Below are positions 8,855 through 16,360 of a DNA stretch of 64,000 bases, in pieces. Under the pieces are notes generated by a model that had not been told where the DNA came from, ran no database searches, and worked only from the letters and a program-made list of their open reading frames with translations. Position 1 is the stretch's first letter, and each line of letters opens with the position of its first letter. The DNA is from Streptomyces sp. NBC_00483. Lineage in GTDB: Bacteria; Actinomycetota; Actinomycetes; Streptomycetales; Streptomycetaceae. The DNA lies in the NCBI RefSeq assembly GCF_036013745.1, contig NZ_CP107880.1, positions 8,866,001 through 8,930,000 on the forward strand, written 5' to 3'. The position numbers and the translations under genes were made by a program.

Positions 8855-9898
8855 TCAGTCGAGGTCGGACATGTCGAGCACGAACCGGTAGCGGACGTCG
8901 TTCCGTTCCAGGCGTTCGAGAGCCGTGTTCACCTGGGACGACGGCAGCAGCTCGATGTCGGCGGTGATGCCGTGTTCGGCGCAGAAGCGCAGCATGGCCG
9001 CGGTGGACGGGCGGCCACCGCTGCCGGCGGAGCTGAGCTTCTTGCGGCCGATGAGCAGGTCCAGGGTGTCCACGGTGACAGGCCCGAGGTGTCCGAGGTG
9101 GCTGAGCGTGCCGTCCATGGCGGTCACACGCAGGTACGGAGCCAGGTCGTGTGGCGCCGAGATGGTGTCGATGACGACATCGAACCGGTCGCGGACCGCT
9201 TCCATCTGCTTCGGGTCGGTGGACACCACGAACCCCTGCGCCCCCAGGGCGCGCGCCTCCTCGGCCTTGTCCGGGGTCCGGCTGATGACGGAGGTCGTGG
9301 CCCCGAGCGCGGCCGCCATCTTGACCGCGAGGTGTCCCAGGCCGCCAAGTCCGGCCACGGCGACGGTACTTCCAGGTCCCACGCCGAGCACCTGCAACGG
9401 TTCCCAGACGGTGACTCCCGCGCAGAGCAGTGGAGCCGTGGCGGCCGCGTCGAGCCCCGCGGGCAGGCGGTAGGCGAAGCGATGGCTCACGACGTACTCC
9501 CGTGAGTACCCGCCCAACGTGGTCGAGCCGTCCTGCCGGTCGGCTCCGCCATAGGTCAGTGTCGGGAACTCACGACAGAAGTTCTCCTGTCCCGCCTGGC
9601 ACATGCGGCACTTTCCGCACGAGTCGACGATGTTGCCGACGGCCACGGGGTCGCCCGGAGCGAAGTCGGCGACCGCGCCACCGACCTCGGTCACCACGCC
9701 CGTGAACTCATGCCCGGGCACGAGCACGCCGTTCGCATCGCTCCCGTGTGCCTCCAGCGCGTGCAGGTCCGTATGGCAGACACCGCAGTACTCGATGCGC
9801 ACCGCGATGTCGTCCGGGCGCAGGTCCCGGCGCTCCAGTGCTGCACGGCGCAGAGTCCGCGTCGTGCCGTCCGCCTGCCACCCGGTCGTGGAACGCAT
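8855..9898 (-). CDS. Zinc-dependent NAD(P) alcohol dehydrogenase (MDR family)
   Basis: 347-aa medium-chain dehydrogenase. Catalytic zinc ligands are Cys38 in CGVCHTD and GHE at 62-64. The structural zinc site has four cysteines in SCGKCRMCQAGQENFC. The Rossmann glycine motif is GLGGLGHLAVKMAA. The start is the ATG at 9896-9898, six bases after TAGGAG. It converges on the GbsR-like gene with 3 bp between stops and is divergent from a TetR gene, with two strong operators in between. The cinnamyl/YahK-type subgroup reduces or oxidises aromatic and aliphatic aldehydes; the substrate here is not known. Confidence 0.9.
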   Translation of the reverse strand: MRSTTGWQADGTTRTLRRAALERRDLRPDDIAVRIEYCGVCHTDLHALEAHGSDANGVLVPGHEFTGVVTEVGGAVADFAPGDPVAVGNIVDSCGKCRMCQAGQENFCREFPTLTYGGADRQDGSTTLGGYSREYVVSHRFAYRLPAGLDAAATAPLLCAGVTVWEPLQVLGVGPGSTVAVAGLGGLGHLAVKMAAALGATTSVISRTPDKAEEARALGAQGFVVSTDPKQMEAVRDRFDVVIDTISAPHDLAPYLRVTAMDGTLSHLGHLGPVTVDTLDLLIGRKKLSSAGSGGRPSTAAMLRFCAEHGITADIELLPSSQVNTALERLERNDVRYRFVLDMSDLD

Positions 9899-9912
9899 CG
9901 CCAACTCCTAAG

Positions 9913-9930
9913 ACAGACTGTTCGGTCTGT
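9913..9930. promoter_or_regulatory. TetR operator copy 1
   Basis: ACAGAC-TGTTCG-GTCTGT is a perfect 6-bp inverted repeat with a 6-bp spacer, 14 bp upstream of the alcohol dehydrogenase start codon. It shares both arms with the second copy at 9962-9981, and the two centres are exactly 50 bp apart. Binding by the adjacent TetR regulator is inferred. Confidence 0.75.
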
Positions 9931-9961
9931 TTCACGGTAGGCGCACACGGGCCGAGAAGCA

Positions 9962-9981
9962 AACAGACGAGTCGGTCTGTT
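9962..9981. promoter_or_regulatory. TetR operator copy 2
   Basis: AACAGAC-GAGTCG-GTCTGTT is a perfect 7-bp inverted repeat with a 6-bp spacer, 12 bp upstream of the TetR gene start. Together with copy 1 it would let one regulator control both divergent genes, the usual TetR arrangement of autorepression plus target repression. Confidence 0.75.
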
Positions 9982-9993
9982 ACGGTGCGAGGC

Positions 9994-10590
9994 ATGCCCG
10001 ACCAGCCATCCAGCAGCCGCGGAGCGGCGACGTATCAGCGCATCGTCGACGTCGCCACACAGGAATTCGCCGAGTACGGCATCGCCGGTGCACGCATCGA
10101 GCGGATCATCGCCGCCGCGCGCACCAACAAGGCGCAGCTGTATGGCTACTTCGGCAACAAGGAACAGCTCTTCGACGCGATCTTCTTCGCCTCACTGGAA
10201 CGGATCACCAACGTCGTCTCCATCGACGCCGAGGACCTCGCCGACTGGGCGGTGCGCCTCTACGACGAGTACCTCAGCCGCCCCGATCTGATCCGGCTCG
10301 CGACCTGGGCGCGCCTGGAGCGCCGCCCGACCGGGCACCTCGTGGCGGACCACGACCACTACGACGACCACAAACTCCGCGCCATCGCGGAGGCGCAGGC
10401 CGCCGGGCGCATCAGGCAGGGGGATCCCTTCGACGTGATGGCCATGGTCATCGCCATGTCCATGGCCTGGTCCCCGGTGAGCAATGTCTACGCAGCCTCC
10501 GCCGAGGAGCCGGCGAGCGTGCACGACCAGCGGCGCACCCTGCTCAGGGACTGTGTGAGCCGTGCCGTGGCCCCGGACCGGGGGGCCTGA
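9994..10590 (+). CDS. TetR family transcriptional regulator
   Basis: 198-aa repressor. The N-terminal helix-turn-helix is at residues 12-58 (YQRIVDVATQEFAEYGIAGA, then ARTNKAQLYGYFGNKEQLFDAI). The ligand-binding domain after it is rich in Trp and acidic residues (RPTGHLVADHDHYDDHK). The ATG at 9994 is 12 bp after the second operator. It is divergent from the zinc alcohol dehydrogenase, its probable target. Its last codons overlap the left arm of a convergent terminator. Confidence 0.88.
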   Translation: MPDQPSSSRGAATYQRIVDVATQEFAEYGIAGARIERIIAAARTNKAQLYGYFGNKEQLFDAIFFASLERITNVVSIDAEDLADWAVRLYDEYLSRPDLIRLATWARLERRPTGHLVADHDHYDDHKLRAIAEAQAAGRIRQGDPFDVMAMVIAMSMAWSPVSNVYAASAEEPASVHDQRRTLLRDCVSRAVAPDRGA

Positions 10591-10611
10591 GTACACGAGC
10601 CCCGGTCCGGG
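10572..10611. terminator. convergent hairpin between TetR and acetyltransferase genes
   Basis: CCCGGACCGGGG (10572-10583) pairs perfectly with CCCCGGTCCGGG (10600-10611) over a 16-nt loop. The left arm overlaps the TetR stop region, and the structure sits 32 bp past the end of the convergent acetyltransferase gene, so it can serve both strands. There is no U tract, as usual for Streptomyces. Confidence 0.6.
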
Positions 10612-10642
10612 AGGGCTGAGCGGGCCACGACGGTTCGGGGCG

Positions 10643-11599
10643 TCAGTCCCAGACCAGGTTGAGGGTGCGTTCGAAGTTGATGTATCCGGCGCGGGCGAAG
10701 GACTTCGCCATGGGGACGTTGTCGAGGTCCGTCGATGCCCTGATCCGGTCGACGCCCTCGGCGGCCAGGACGCGGGTGCCCTCGGCGAGGATCTCGTCGA
10801 TGTGGCCGTTGCCGCGGTGTGCGGGCAGGACACCGAGGTACGCGATGATCGGGTGGTAGCTGTTGCGCGCCGGGACGACGAAGCCCACCGGGCCGCCGCC
10901 GTCGGGGAGTTCGGCGATGCGCCACCATTCGTGCGGGCTCTTGAACCCGGCGAACTCTTCGTCGTAATGCCGTTCCGCCGCCTCGCGCCGACTCAGCCCG
11001 GACGCCAGGTCCGCCTGGCCGTGGGTATCGAGGGTGCCCTCCATGACCGGGGTCATCAGGGCGAGGAGGTCCTCCCGGTCGGCCACCGGGCGGAAGACGA
11101 GACGCCCCTTGGACTCCGGGAGCGGGGACGTCGGGGTCCACTGCAGGCGCAGCCGCTCGACCAGCAGCCGTGCGCCCGTGCTCTCCAGTACGCGCGTGCG
11201 GGACTCGACCACCTCGCGGGCCGCGGGGTCGTCGTGCCAGTCGGGCGGGACGAAGCGGCTGTACTCCGGCAGCTTCGCGCCCGCCGGGAAGACGGCCGCC
11301 GTCGCCGCCCTGAACAGCCGCAGGCCGATCTCGTCGCGGTCCGCCCGTGGCAGCGTGTCGTCGACGTCGAAGAAGTCGAACTGCAGCGGGACATCACCGC
11401 CCGGGCTCGTCCACCAGGCGAGCCGGGCAAGAAGACGGTCGCCGTCCAGGGCCACCCAGGTCCACTCCGGGCGACGGCGGCCGCCGTCGAAGTCGTCGGC
11501 CAGCTCGTGGTCGAGGACGTAGGGGAGCCGGCAGAAGAGATCGAGCTCCTCGGGGCCGGTCAGAGGTCTGTAATGCACCGATGCCAGGGCCGGGTTCAC
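10643..11599 (-). CDS. GNAT family N-acetyltransferase
   Basis: 318-aa protein with a C-terminal GNAT fold. The acetyl-CoA loop is YLGVLPAHRGNGHIDEILAEGTRVL (about 240-270), followed by DLDNVPMAKSFARAGYINF, the classic final strand-helix. The N-terminal half reads as a second degenerate GNAT-like domain. The start is GTG at 11597-11599 with AAAGGAG at 5-6 nt. It is 27 bp downstream of the virginiamycin B lyase gene, so they are probably cotranscribed, which raises the idea of a second drug-modifying activity. The acyl acceptor is unknown. Confidence 0.8.
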   Translation of the reverse strand: MNPALASVHYRPLTGPEELDLFCRLPYVLDHELADDFDGGRRRPEWTWVALDGDRLLARLAWWTSPGGDVPLQFDFFDVDDTLPRADRDEIGLRLFRAATAAVFPAGAKLPEYSRFVPPDWHDDPAAREVVESRTRVLESTGARLLVERLRLQWTPTSPLPESKGRLVFRPVADREDLLALMTPVMEGTLDTHGQADLASGLSRREAAERHYDEEFAGFKSPHEWWRIAELPDGGGPVGFVVPARNSYHPIIAYLGVLPAHRGNGHIDEILAEGTRVLAAEGVDRIRASTDLDNVPMAKSFARAGYINFERTLNLVWD

Positions 11600-11626
11600 T
11601 TCAACTCCTTTGAAGGGGGACAGCGT

Positions 11627-12547
11627 TCAGGTCTCGGTGTGTGGTGGTGGCGGGCACGCCGGGGTTCCGGGCAGGACGCGGGCCAGCGCGCCCGTCTCCA
11701 GGGCCGTCCACAGTGCACCGTCCGGGCCCACCGTGATCCCGTGCGGCTCGGAGGCGGGCGTGGGCAGCCCGTGGACGGTGACCGAGCCTTCGCAAGTGAT
11801 CGAGCCGACGCGGTTGCCGCCCCACTCGGTGAACCACGCCGTGCCGTCGGCGTCGGTGGTGACGGCGTGCGGCCGGGACGAGCGGTCGGGCAGCGGGTAC
11901 TCGGTGATCCGGCCGTCGGGCGCCCGTCGGCCGATCTGACCGGCCGCGATCTCGGTGAACCAGACGCTTTCGTCCGGGCCCACGGCGATGCCCACCGGTG
12001 CGGCCGCCTCGGTGGGCAGCTCGTGGACGGTGATGTCGCCGCCCATGCCGATGCGGCCGATGGCGTTGGCCTGGTTCATCGTGAACCACATCGCGTCCCC
12101 GGCCGCGGCGATCGCGGAGGGGAACGCGCCGGTGAGCGGCAGCGGGTACTCCGTGACCGTTCCGTCGGTGGCGATGCGGCCGATGCGGTCGGCGGCGGTC
12201 TCGGTGAACCACAGCGCGCCGTCCGGCCCCGCGGCGATACCGAAGGGACCGCACTCCGCGGTCGGCAGCGCGAACTCCGTCACCCCGCCCGCCGTCGTGA
12301 TCCGGCCGATCCGGTGCGCCCGGTACTCGGTGAACCACAGTGCGCCGTCCGGCCCGTTGCAGATGACCGTCGGACCGCTGTCCGGGGCGAGCCGATGACT
12401 GGTCGGCTCCTGTCCCGGCACGAGCCGACCGATCCTGCCGCTGTGCACCATGGTGAACCACAGCGCGCCGTCCGGTCCCGTGGTGATCGCGTACGGACCG
12501 CTGTCGCGACCGGACACCGCGTACTCCTCGACGCCCCGGGCGGTCAC
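11627..12547 (-). CDS. vgb: Virginiamycin B lyase (streptogramin B resistance)
   Basis: 306-aa seven-bladed beta-propeller lyase that linearises streptogramin B antibiotics by an elimination reaction. Seven repeats of the GPDGALWFTE...RIGRI type run the whole length. The catalytic pair known from staphylococcal Vgb, a His and a Glu 14 residues apart, is present in SSRPHAVTTDADG then WFTEWGGNR with exactly that spacing. The GTG at 12545-12547 overlaps the stop of a 46-codon ORF (GTGA), so the two are coupled. An in-frame open stretch further upstream is not used by family members, which begin near this point (usual length 295-300). It is cytoplasmic. A relative acting on another cyclic depsipeptide is possible. 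Confidence 0.85.
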   Translation of the reverse strand: MTARGVEEYAVSGRDSGPYAITTGPDGALWFTMVHSGRIGRLVPGQEPTSHRLAPDSGPTVICNGPDGALWFTEYRAHRIGRITTAGGVTEFALPTAECGPFGIAAGPDGALWFTETAADRIGRIATDGTVTEYPLPLTGAFPSAIAAAGDAMWFTMNQANAIGRIGMGGDITVHELPTEAAAPVGIAVGPDESVWFTEIAAGQIGRRAPDGRITEYPLPDRSSRPHAVTTDADGTAWFTEWGGNRVGSITCEGSVTVHGLPTPASEPHGITVGPDGALWTALETGALARVLPGTPACPPPPHTET

Positions 12548-12684
12548 CACTGCCGCTCCAGGTCTTCGGCGGCGTCGAGCCGTTCGATGTCGCTGGGCTC
12601 GAGGAGGACGACCCGCTCGTGGGCAGGCAGCGGGTGGCTTGTGGACGGGCCGGGTGGCCGGGAAGCGCTCGGGGCGGATGTCAC
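12544..12684 (-). CDS. 46-aa ORF translationally coupled to vgb
   Basis: Short ORF starting at GTG (12682-12684) with GGAGAG seven bases upstream, better than the signal of most genes here. It ends in a TGA shared with the vgb start (GTGA). The product begins with a Ser/Pro-rich stretch (TSAPSASRPPGPSTSHPLP) and ends acidic (LLEPSDIERLDAAEDLERQW). I recognise no family. It could be a small protein partner, a leader peptide that senses ribosome stalling ahead of a ribosome-drug resistance gene, or a peptide precursor. None of these is shown by sequence. The ribosome binding site and overlap make translation likely. Confidence 0.55.
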   Translation of the reverse strand: MTSAPSASRPPGPSTSHPLPAHERVVLLEPSDIERLDAAEDLERQW

Positions 12685-12838
12685 GCGGAATCTCTCCGTG
12701 GGGTTCGGCGGGCGGAGGTGTCCAGCATGTATATCGGGCAGCCCGGTAGCAACGGCCGATCTTGTCATGGTCGTTGACCCAGAGGTTCACGAATCAGGGA
12801 GACCGGGACGGACCCGCGGAACCAGGAAGGTGCGGCAG

Positions 12839-13009
12839 TCAGTGGCCCCGCGACCTCGCCGCTGCCGCCCGCATCTTGCGGGCGTCCGCACACATTCGCT
12901 GAGCCCGCTTGCCCTGCTGGAAGGCGCGCTCCCGCATCACGCGGGCGCGCTCCCGCATCCGTAGCTGCGCCGCGTACCCGGATGATTCACCTGAGCCCGA
13001 GGGCCTCAT
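12839..13009 (-). CDS. 56-aa basic helical protein
   Basis: Small ORF with ATG at 13007-13009 and GGGGG four bases upstream. After a 10-residue Ser/Gly-rich start the product is one long Arg-rich amphipathic helix with repeated motifs: YAAQLRMRERARVMRERAF, then QGKRAQRMCADARKMRAA. Heptad-like spacing of Arg, Ala and Met suggests a coiled coil or nucleic-acid contact. It lies 154 bp upstream of the 46-codon ORF on the same strand and 165 bp past the end of the AraC gene. I cannot assign a function. The regular helix pattern and good ribosome binding site argue that it is a gene. Confidence 0.6.
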   Translation of the reverse strand: MRPSGSGESSGYAAQLRMRERARVMRERAFQQGKRAQRMCADARKMRAAAARSRGH

Positions 13010-13174
13010 CGTGCCCCCTTAGCGGGTGGGATACGCCGCGCCCGAGCGCAGCGACAAGTACCTGATTGCACAGTACGCCCCTACGCCGGATCGCCCTCGT
13101 GCGCGCGGCGGCGCGCGCGGGCGGGCACCGCGATGTTCGTCGTGCTGGTGATGGTCACCCTTCGTGGGGCGAGG

Positions 13175-14158
13175 CTATTGGCGCAGCGTGGTTGTCGGGC
13201 CGTGTCCGTAGGTGGCGCGGTACTGGGCGGTGAAGCGGCCGGGATGGAGGAAGCCCCAGCGGGCGGAGACGGCGGTCACCGTGGTGGTGCTGGGGTCGGC
13301 TGCCAGGAGTTCGCGGTGCGCGTTGGCCAGACGCACGGCGCGCAGGTGGGCGAGGGGTGTCGTGTCCCGGTGGCGGCGGAAGGCGTACTGAAGGGCACGA
13401 GGGGTGACGTGGGCGGCGGCCGCGATGTCGGCGAGCCCGATGTCGCGGTGGGCGCCGGCCTCGATGAATGACATCGCCCGGCGCACGGTGGCGGGTGTGG
13501 GAGTGCTGGGCCGCCGTGACGGGGAAGGGGGCAGGGCGGTGTTGGGGATGACAGCGAGGGCGGTGGAAGCCAGTAGGCGGGCGGCGTTGCCGATGAGGAG
13601 CTCTTGGCCCGCAGCCTCGTCATTGGCGAGCAGATGGTCGGCGATGTAGGTGACGGTGTTCTTCCAGAGCGCGGCCAGGCGTGGGGAAGCAGGGCGGAGC
13701 CCGGTGAACTGCCAGGTGCCGGGCTGCCCGTTGGGCAGATTTCCGGCGGCCTCCTCTAGGAGGGCAGGACGCAGCAGAACTGCCTGCAAGGCGGCGTCGT
13801 GGGTAACGGACCGGTAGGGCCGTTCGGGCAGGGACTGGACGAAGACGTCGCCGGCGGCGAAGCGTTCGTCGAAGCCTGCGCACTGGCTCGCCAAGGTGCC
13901 TCGGTGCAGCCTGAGGATCAGTAACGAGTCCATGCTGGCGGCGACATCGAGATCCAGAGGCGTGACGACGTCGTCGACCGCGAACGAGCCGGCGTCGCTG
14001 CGCGCATGGTGGAAAACGCGCCCGTTGGCCGGGTTGTCCATACGCATGTTGAGCCCGTAGGCGCAGTCCAGGAACGTGCGCACTCTCTCCGGGTCGGCCG
14101 AGGAGAAGTGTGTACGTATAGGGGAGTTGTCCTGTGGGGGTGAGCTCGGGAGCGTCAT
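13175..14158 (-). CDS. AraC family transcriptional regulator
   Basis: 327-aa regulator with an N-terminal AraC-binding-2 type domain (residues about 20-190, beginning RTHFSSADPERVRTFLDC) and a C-terminal double helix-turn-helix (about 225-325: IGLADIAAAAHVTPRALQYAF and VTAVSARWGFLHPGRFTAQY). The ATG at 14156-14158 opens the domain directly; the open frame upstream has no family-like sequence. Its ribosome binding site is weak. It lies between the 56-aa gene and a terminator hairpin, with no obvious target in the same transcript. The alpha/beta hydrolase upstream is on the same strand but separated by 286 bp and a hairpin. Confidence 0.85.
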   Translation of the reverse strand: MTLPSSPPQDNSPIRTHFSSADPERVRTFLDCAYGLNMRMDNPANGRVFHHARSDAGSFAVDDVVTPLDLDVAASMDSLLILRLHRGTLASQCAGFDERFAAGDVFVQSLPERPYRSVTHDAALQAVLLRPALLEEAAGNLPNGQPGTWQFTGLRPASPRLAALWKNTVTYIADHLLANDEAAGQELLIGNAARLLASTALAVIPNTALPPSPSRRPSTPTPATVRRAMSFIEAGAHRDIGLADIAAAAHVTPRALQYAFRRHRDTTPLAHLRAVRLANAHRELLAADPSTTTVTAVSARWGFLHPGRFTAQYRATYGHGPTTTLRQ

Positions 14159-14382
14159 GGGTGGCTGCCGTCTGTCGGGCGTTTGCCTTCGCGACCACGC
14201 GCGGAACGAGTGATCAACATGAGGAAGAGCCTGGCACAGCACCAGCGTGTGGGGCGAGGGTTTCGTGCAATGTACAGACGCCTTCGCTGTGTGCACTGTT
14301 CGCCATTGCGTGGCCTTGTGAGTATGGGGGCCTGCGGATCCTCTCCTGTGATGACAGCGGGGAGGCCAACCGCCGCCGAATG

Positions 14383-14422
14383 CCGTGGTGTGGGGGCCAG
14401 TCGGCGGGTCCCCACACCACGG
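14383..14422. terminator. 13-bp perfect hairpin downstream of the alpha/beta hydrolase gene
   Basis: CCGTGGTGTGGGG (14383-14395) and its exact complement (14410-14422) enclose a 14-nt loop, starting 22 bp after the stop of the minus-strand hydrolase gene. It is a probable terminator that separates the hydrolase from the AraC gene. The rest of the 286-bp interval (14159-14444) shows nothing else I can name. Confidence 0.6.
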
Positions 14423-14444
14423 CCGGCCAACCATCGGGCCGGCC

Positions 14445-15455
14445 TCACGTCGCGCTGCGTTCGCTTGCCTCGCGGTACTGGCGTTCCACGCCTCGCGTGT
14501 AGATGTCCTCCGGGCGTCCTGTGCGCAGGAGTTCGCGCCACTGCTCGATGCTCCAGTCGCCGGGCGTGGTGGTGGCGATGAACTCCTGGAGGAGCCGGAC
14601 GAACCGTGCGGGGTCGGCGTGGTGCGGGAAGTGTCCTGCGCCCGGGAAGATCTCGAGGCGGCTGCCGGGCATCGCCAGGTGCGCGGTGTGGGCGTGGTCC
14701 ACGGGCAGCACGCTGTCGCGGTCGCCCCAGACGAGGAGGGTGGGTATGCCCTGCGCCAGGTAGCAGCGGTCCAGCATGGTGACCACCTGGCCGCGCCAGT
14801 CGACGACGGCCCGCAGCGTACGGGTGAAGGCGTTGCGGGAGTTCTGGTCGGGCAGGGCGTCGACCAGGTTGACGAGGTCGACGGCGTCCACGCCGAGTCC
14901 GGTGTCCAGGAGTTGGAGGGCGCGGACGAACGCGGCGATCGACAACTGGGCGCCCGGCACCTTCAGTAGACCGAGGGCGAGCCCCGCACCGGGCAGGGTC
15001 GCGGCCCGCAGCACAGGAGTCACCTGGCGCCCGACCCCGCCGGTGGAGATCAGTACGAGCCGGTCGACGCGCTCGGGGAACTGGTACGCGAACTGCATCG
15101 CGACCCCACCACCGAAGGAGTGCCCGACGAGGGTGACCCGTTCGACGCCGAGCACGCCGAGGAGATCCCGCAGGCCGTTCGCGTACGCGGCGACCGAGTA
15201 GTCGGCGCGCGGCTTCGCCGAGTCGCCGTGGCCGAGCAGGTCGGGGGCGATGACGGTGTGCCGGCGCGCGAGGGCGGCGAAGCAGTCCTCCCAGTGCGCG
15301 GAGGACGCCCCGACTCCGTGGATGAGCAGAACGGCCGGGCCCTCACCGGCGATCCGATAGGCGCGGCGGTATCCGTGGACGGTGGAGAAGGTGAGCGTGC
15401 TGCCGGTCTCCGGCCCACGGCCGGCCGAGCCGCGGATCGGGATGACGTGCGCCAT
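14445..15455 (-). CDS. Alpha/beta hydrolase
   Basis: 336-aa alpha/beta-fold hydrolase. The oxyanion region is LLIHGVGASSAHW (residues about 43-55) and the nucleophile elbow is VGHSFGGG. The acid is in WGDRDSVLP and the catalytic His in GAGHFPHHADP. A cap domain lies between about 140 and 235. The length and HGxG type fit esterases, epoxide hydrolases and C-C hydrolases; the substrate cannot be given. It is monocistronic by position, with a hairpin terminator behind it and a 231-bp interval before it. Confidence 0.85.
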   Translation of the reverse strand: MAHVIPIRGSAGRGPETGSTLTFSTVHGYRRAYRIAGEGPAVLLIHGVGASSAHWEDCFAALARRHTVIAPDLLGHGDSAKPRADYSVAAYANGLRDLLGVLGVERVTLVGHSFGGGVAMQFAYQFPERVDRLVLISTGGVGRQVTPVLRAATLPGAGLALGLLKVPGAQLSIAAFVRALQLLDTGLGVDAVDLVNLVDALPDQNSRNAFTRTLRAVVDWRGQVVTMLDRCYLAQGIPTLLVWGDRDSVLPVDHAHTAHLAMPGSRLEIFPGAGHFPHHADPARFVRLLQEFIATTTPGDWSIEQWRELLRTGRPEDIYTRGVERQYREASERSAT

Positions 15456-15660
15456 GGTCGTTCTCCCAGCGAGCGGTTCTCCGCAGGGGTGCGGGATCCC
15501 GGTGTCGTGTCCGGGGTCGGTGTGCCGAGTGTACGAAGCGCGGTGTGGCGGAGGGTTTCGTGCCGGTTGCGGGTGGATTCCGTTCCTGGGGTGGGCTCCG
15601 TGAGCTGGGCGATGGGCCGCGTGGTGAGGTCCGTTCTGACGTGAGTGGTCAGGACCGTTC

Positions 15661-15682
15661 CGGACTGATTCCTGTCAGTCCG
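15661..15682. terminator. short hairpin behind the TetR gene
   Basis: CGGACTGA (15661-15668) pairs perfectly with TCAGTCCG (15675-15682) over a 6-nt loop. It begins five bases after the stop codon of the minus-strand TetR gene, where a terminator is expected. The rest of the 231-bp interval (15456-15686) shows no gene. Confidence 0.45.
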
Positions 15683-15686
15683 TGCG

Positions 15687-16256
15687 TCAGCGCAGCAGCC
15701 GGTCGACCAGGCCGTCCAGGTACTCCGGGGTGAGCGGGCCCGCGCCGAACAGGACGCGGATGTACATCGGGGCCATGACGTGGTCGAGGACGTCCAATGC
15801 GTCGAGGGATCGCTCGCCGCGCTCGCACGCCCGGTCGAGCATGGACTGCATCTGACTTGCCCGTTCGCCGAGGAAGTCGTCGCGCAGGCGGAAGCCCTCG
15901 GGTCCCGAGCCGGACAGGGCGACGGTCAGGCGGAGTACGGCAAGGCCGTCGGGGCCGGTGATCTCCTGGGCCACCTGGGCCGCGTAGGTACGCAGGTCGC
16001 CGGCCAGGTCCCCGGTGTCGGGCATCGGTGACCGCGCGTTGAGGCGGGTCAGCGTCACGTCGGTGAGCAGCTCTTCGAGGCTGCCCCAGCGGCGGTAGAC
16101 GGTGGTGTCGGCGACTCCCGCGCGGGCCGCGACCTCGCTGACGGTGAATCCGCCGTAACCGCGTTCTCCCACCAGGTCGGTGACGGCCTGATGCACCGCC
16201 GCGCCGACGCGGGCGCTGCGTCCGCCGGGCCGCCGGGTGCGCTGTTGCTCGTCCAT
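15687..16256 (-). CDS. TetR family regulator of the adjacent exporter
   Basis: 189-aa repressor. The helix-turn-helix is at residues 15-60 (VHQAVTDLVGERGYGGFTVSEV, then ARAGVADTTVYRRWGSLEELL) and the C-terminal domain is of the TetR_C type. It is divergent from a DHA2 drug exporter, and the 104-bp interval holds a strong inverted repeat, which is the classic layout of a drug-sensing repressor and its pump. Confidence 0.87.
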   Translation of the reverse strand: MDEQQRTRRPGGRSARVGAAVHQAVTDLVGERGYGGFTVSEVAARAGVADTTVYRRWGSLEELLTDVTLTRLNARSPMPDTGDLAGDLRTYAAQVAQEITGPDGLAVLRLTVALSGSGPEGFRLRDDFLGERASQMQSMLDRACERGERSLDALDVLDHVMAPMYIRVLFGAGPLTPEYLDGLVDRLLR

Positions 16257-16311
16257 GCCCCCACCTTAACGCAGTCCGCACTTGCTTTTATGTGGCGGGC
16301 TGCTCTATGGT

Positions 16312-16346
16312 CTCGCTTAATGCAGTCGCTGGCTGCGTTAAGCGAG
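16312..16346. promoter_or_regulatory. TetR operator upstream of the DHA2 exporter
   Basis: CTCGCTTAATGCAG and CTGCGTTAAGCGAG form a 14-bp inverted repeat with one mismatch around a 7-nt spacer, ending 14 bp before the exporter start codon. A further half-site with the same TTAACGCAG core is at 16266-16274, close to the divergent TetR start. Two sites of one regulator would couple pump induction to autoregulation. Confidence 0.75.
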
Positions 16347-16360
16347 TGGGAGGGGATTTC

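Noticed and set aside
10562..12964. 800-codon plus-strand open frame over the acetyltransferase and vgb genes
   Set aside because: It is antisense to two clear genes. The apparent repeats come from the vgb propeller repeats read in reverse.
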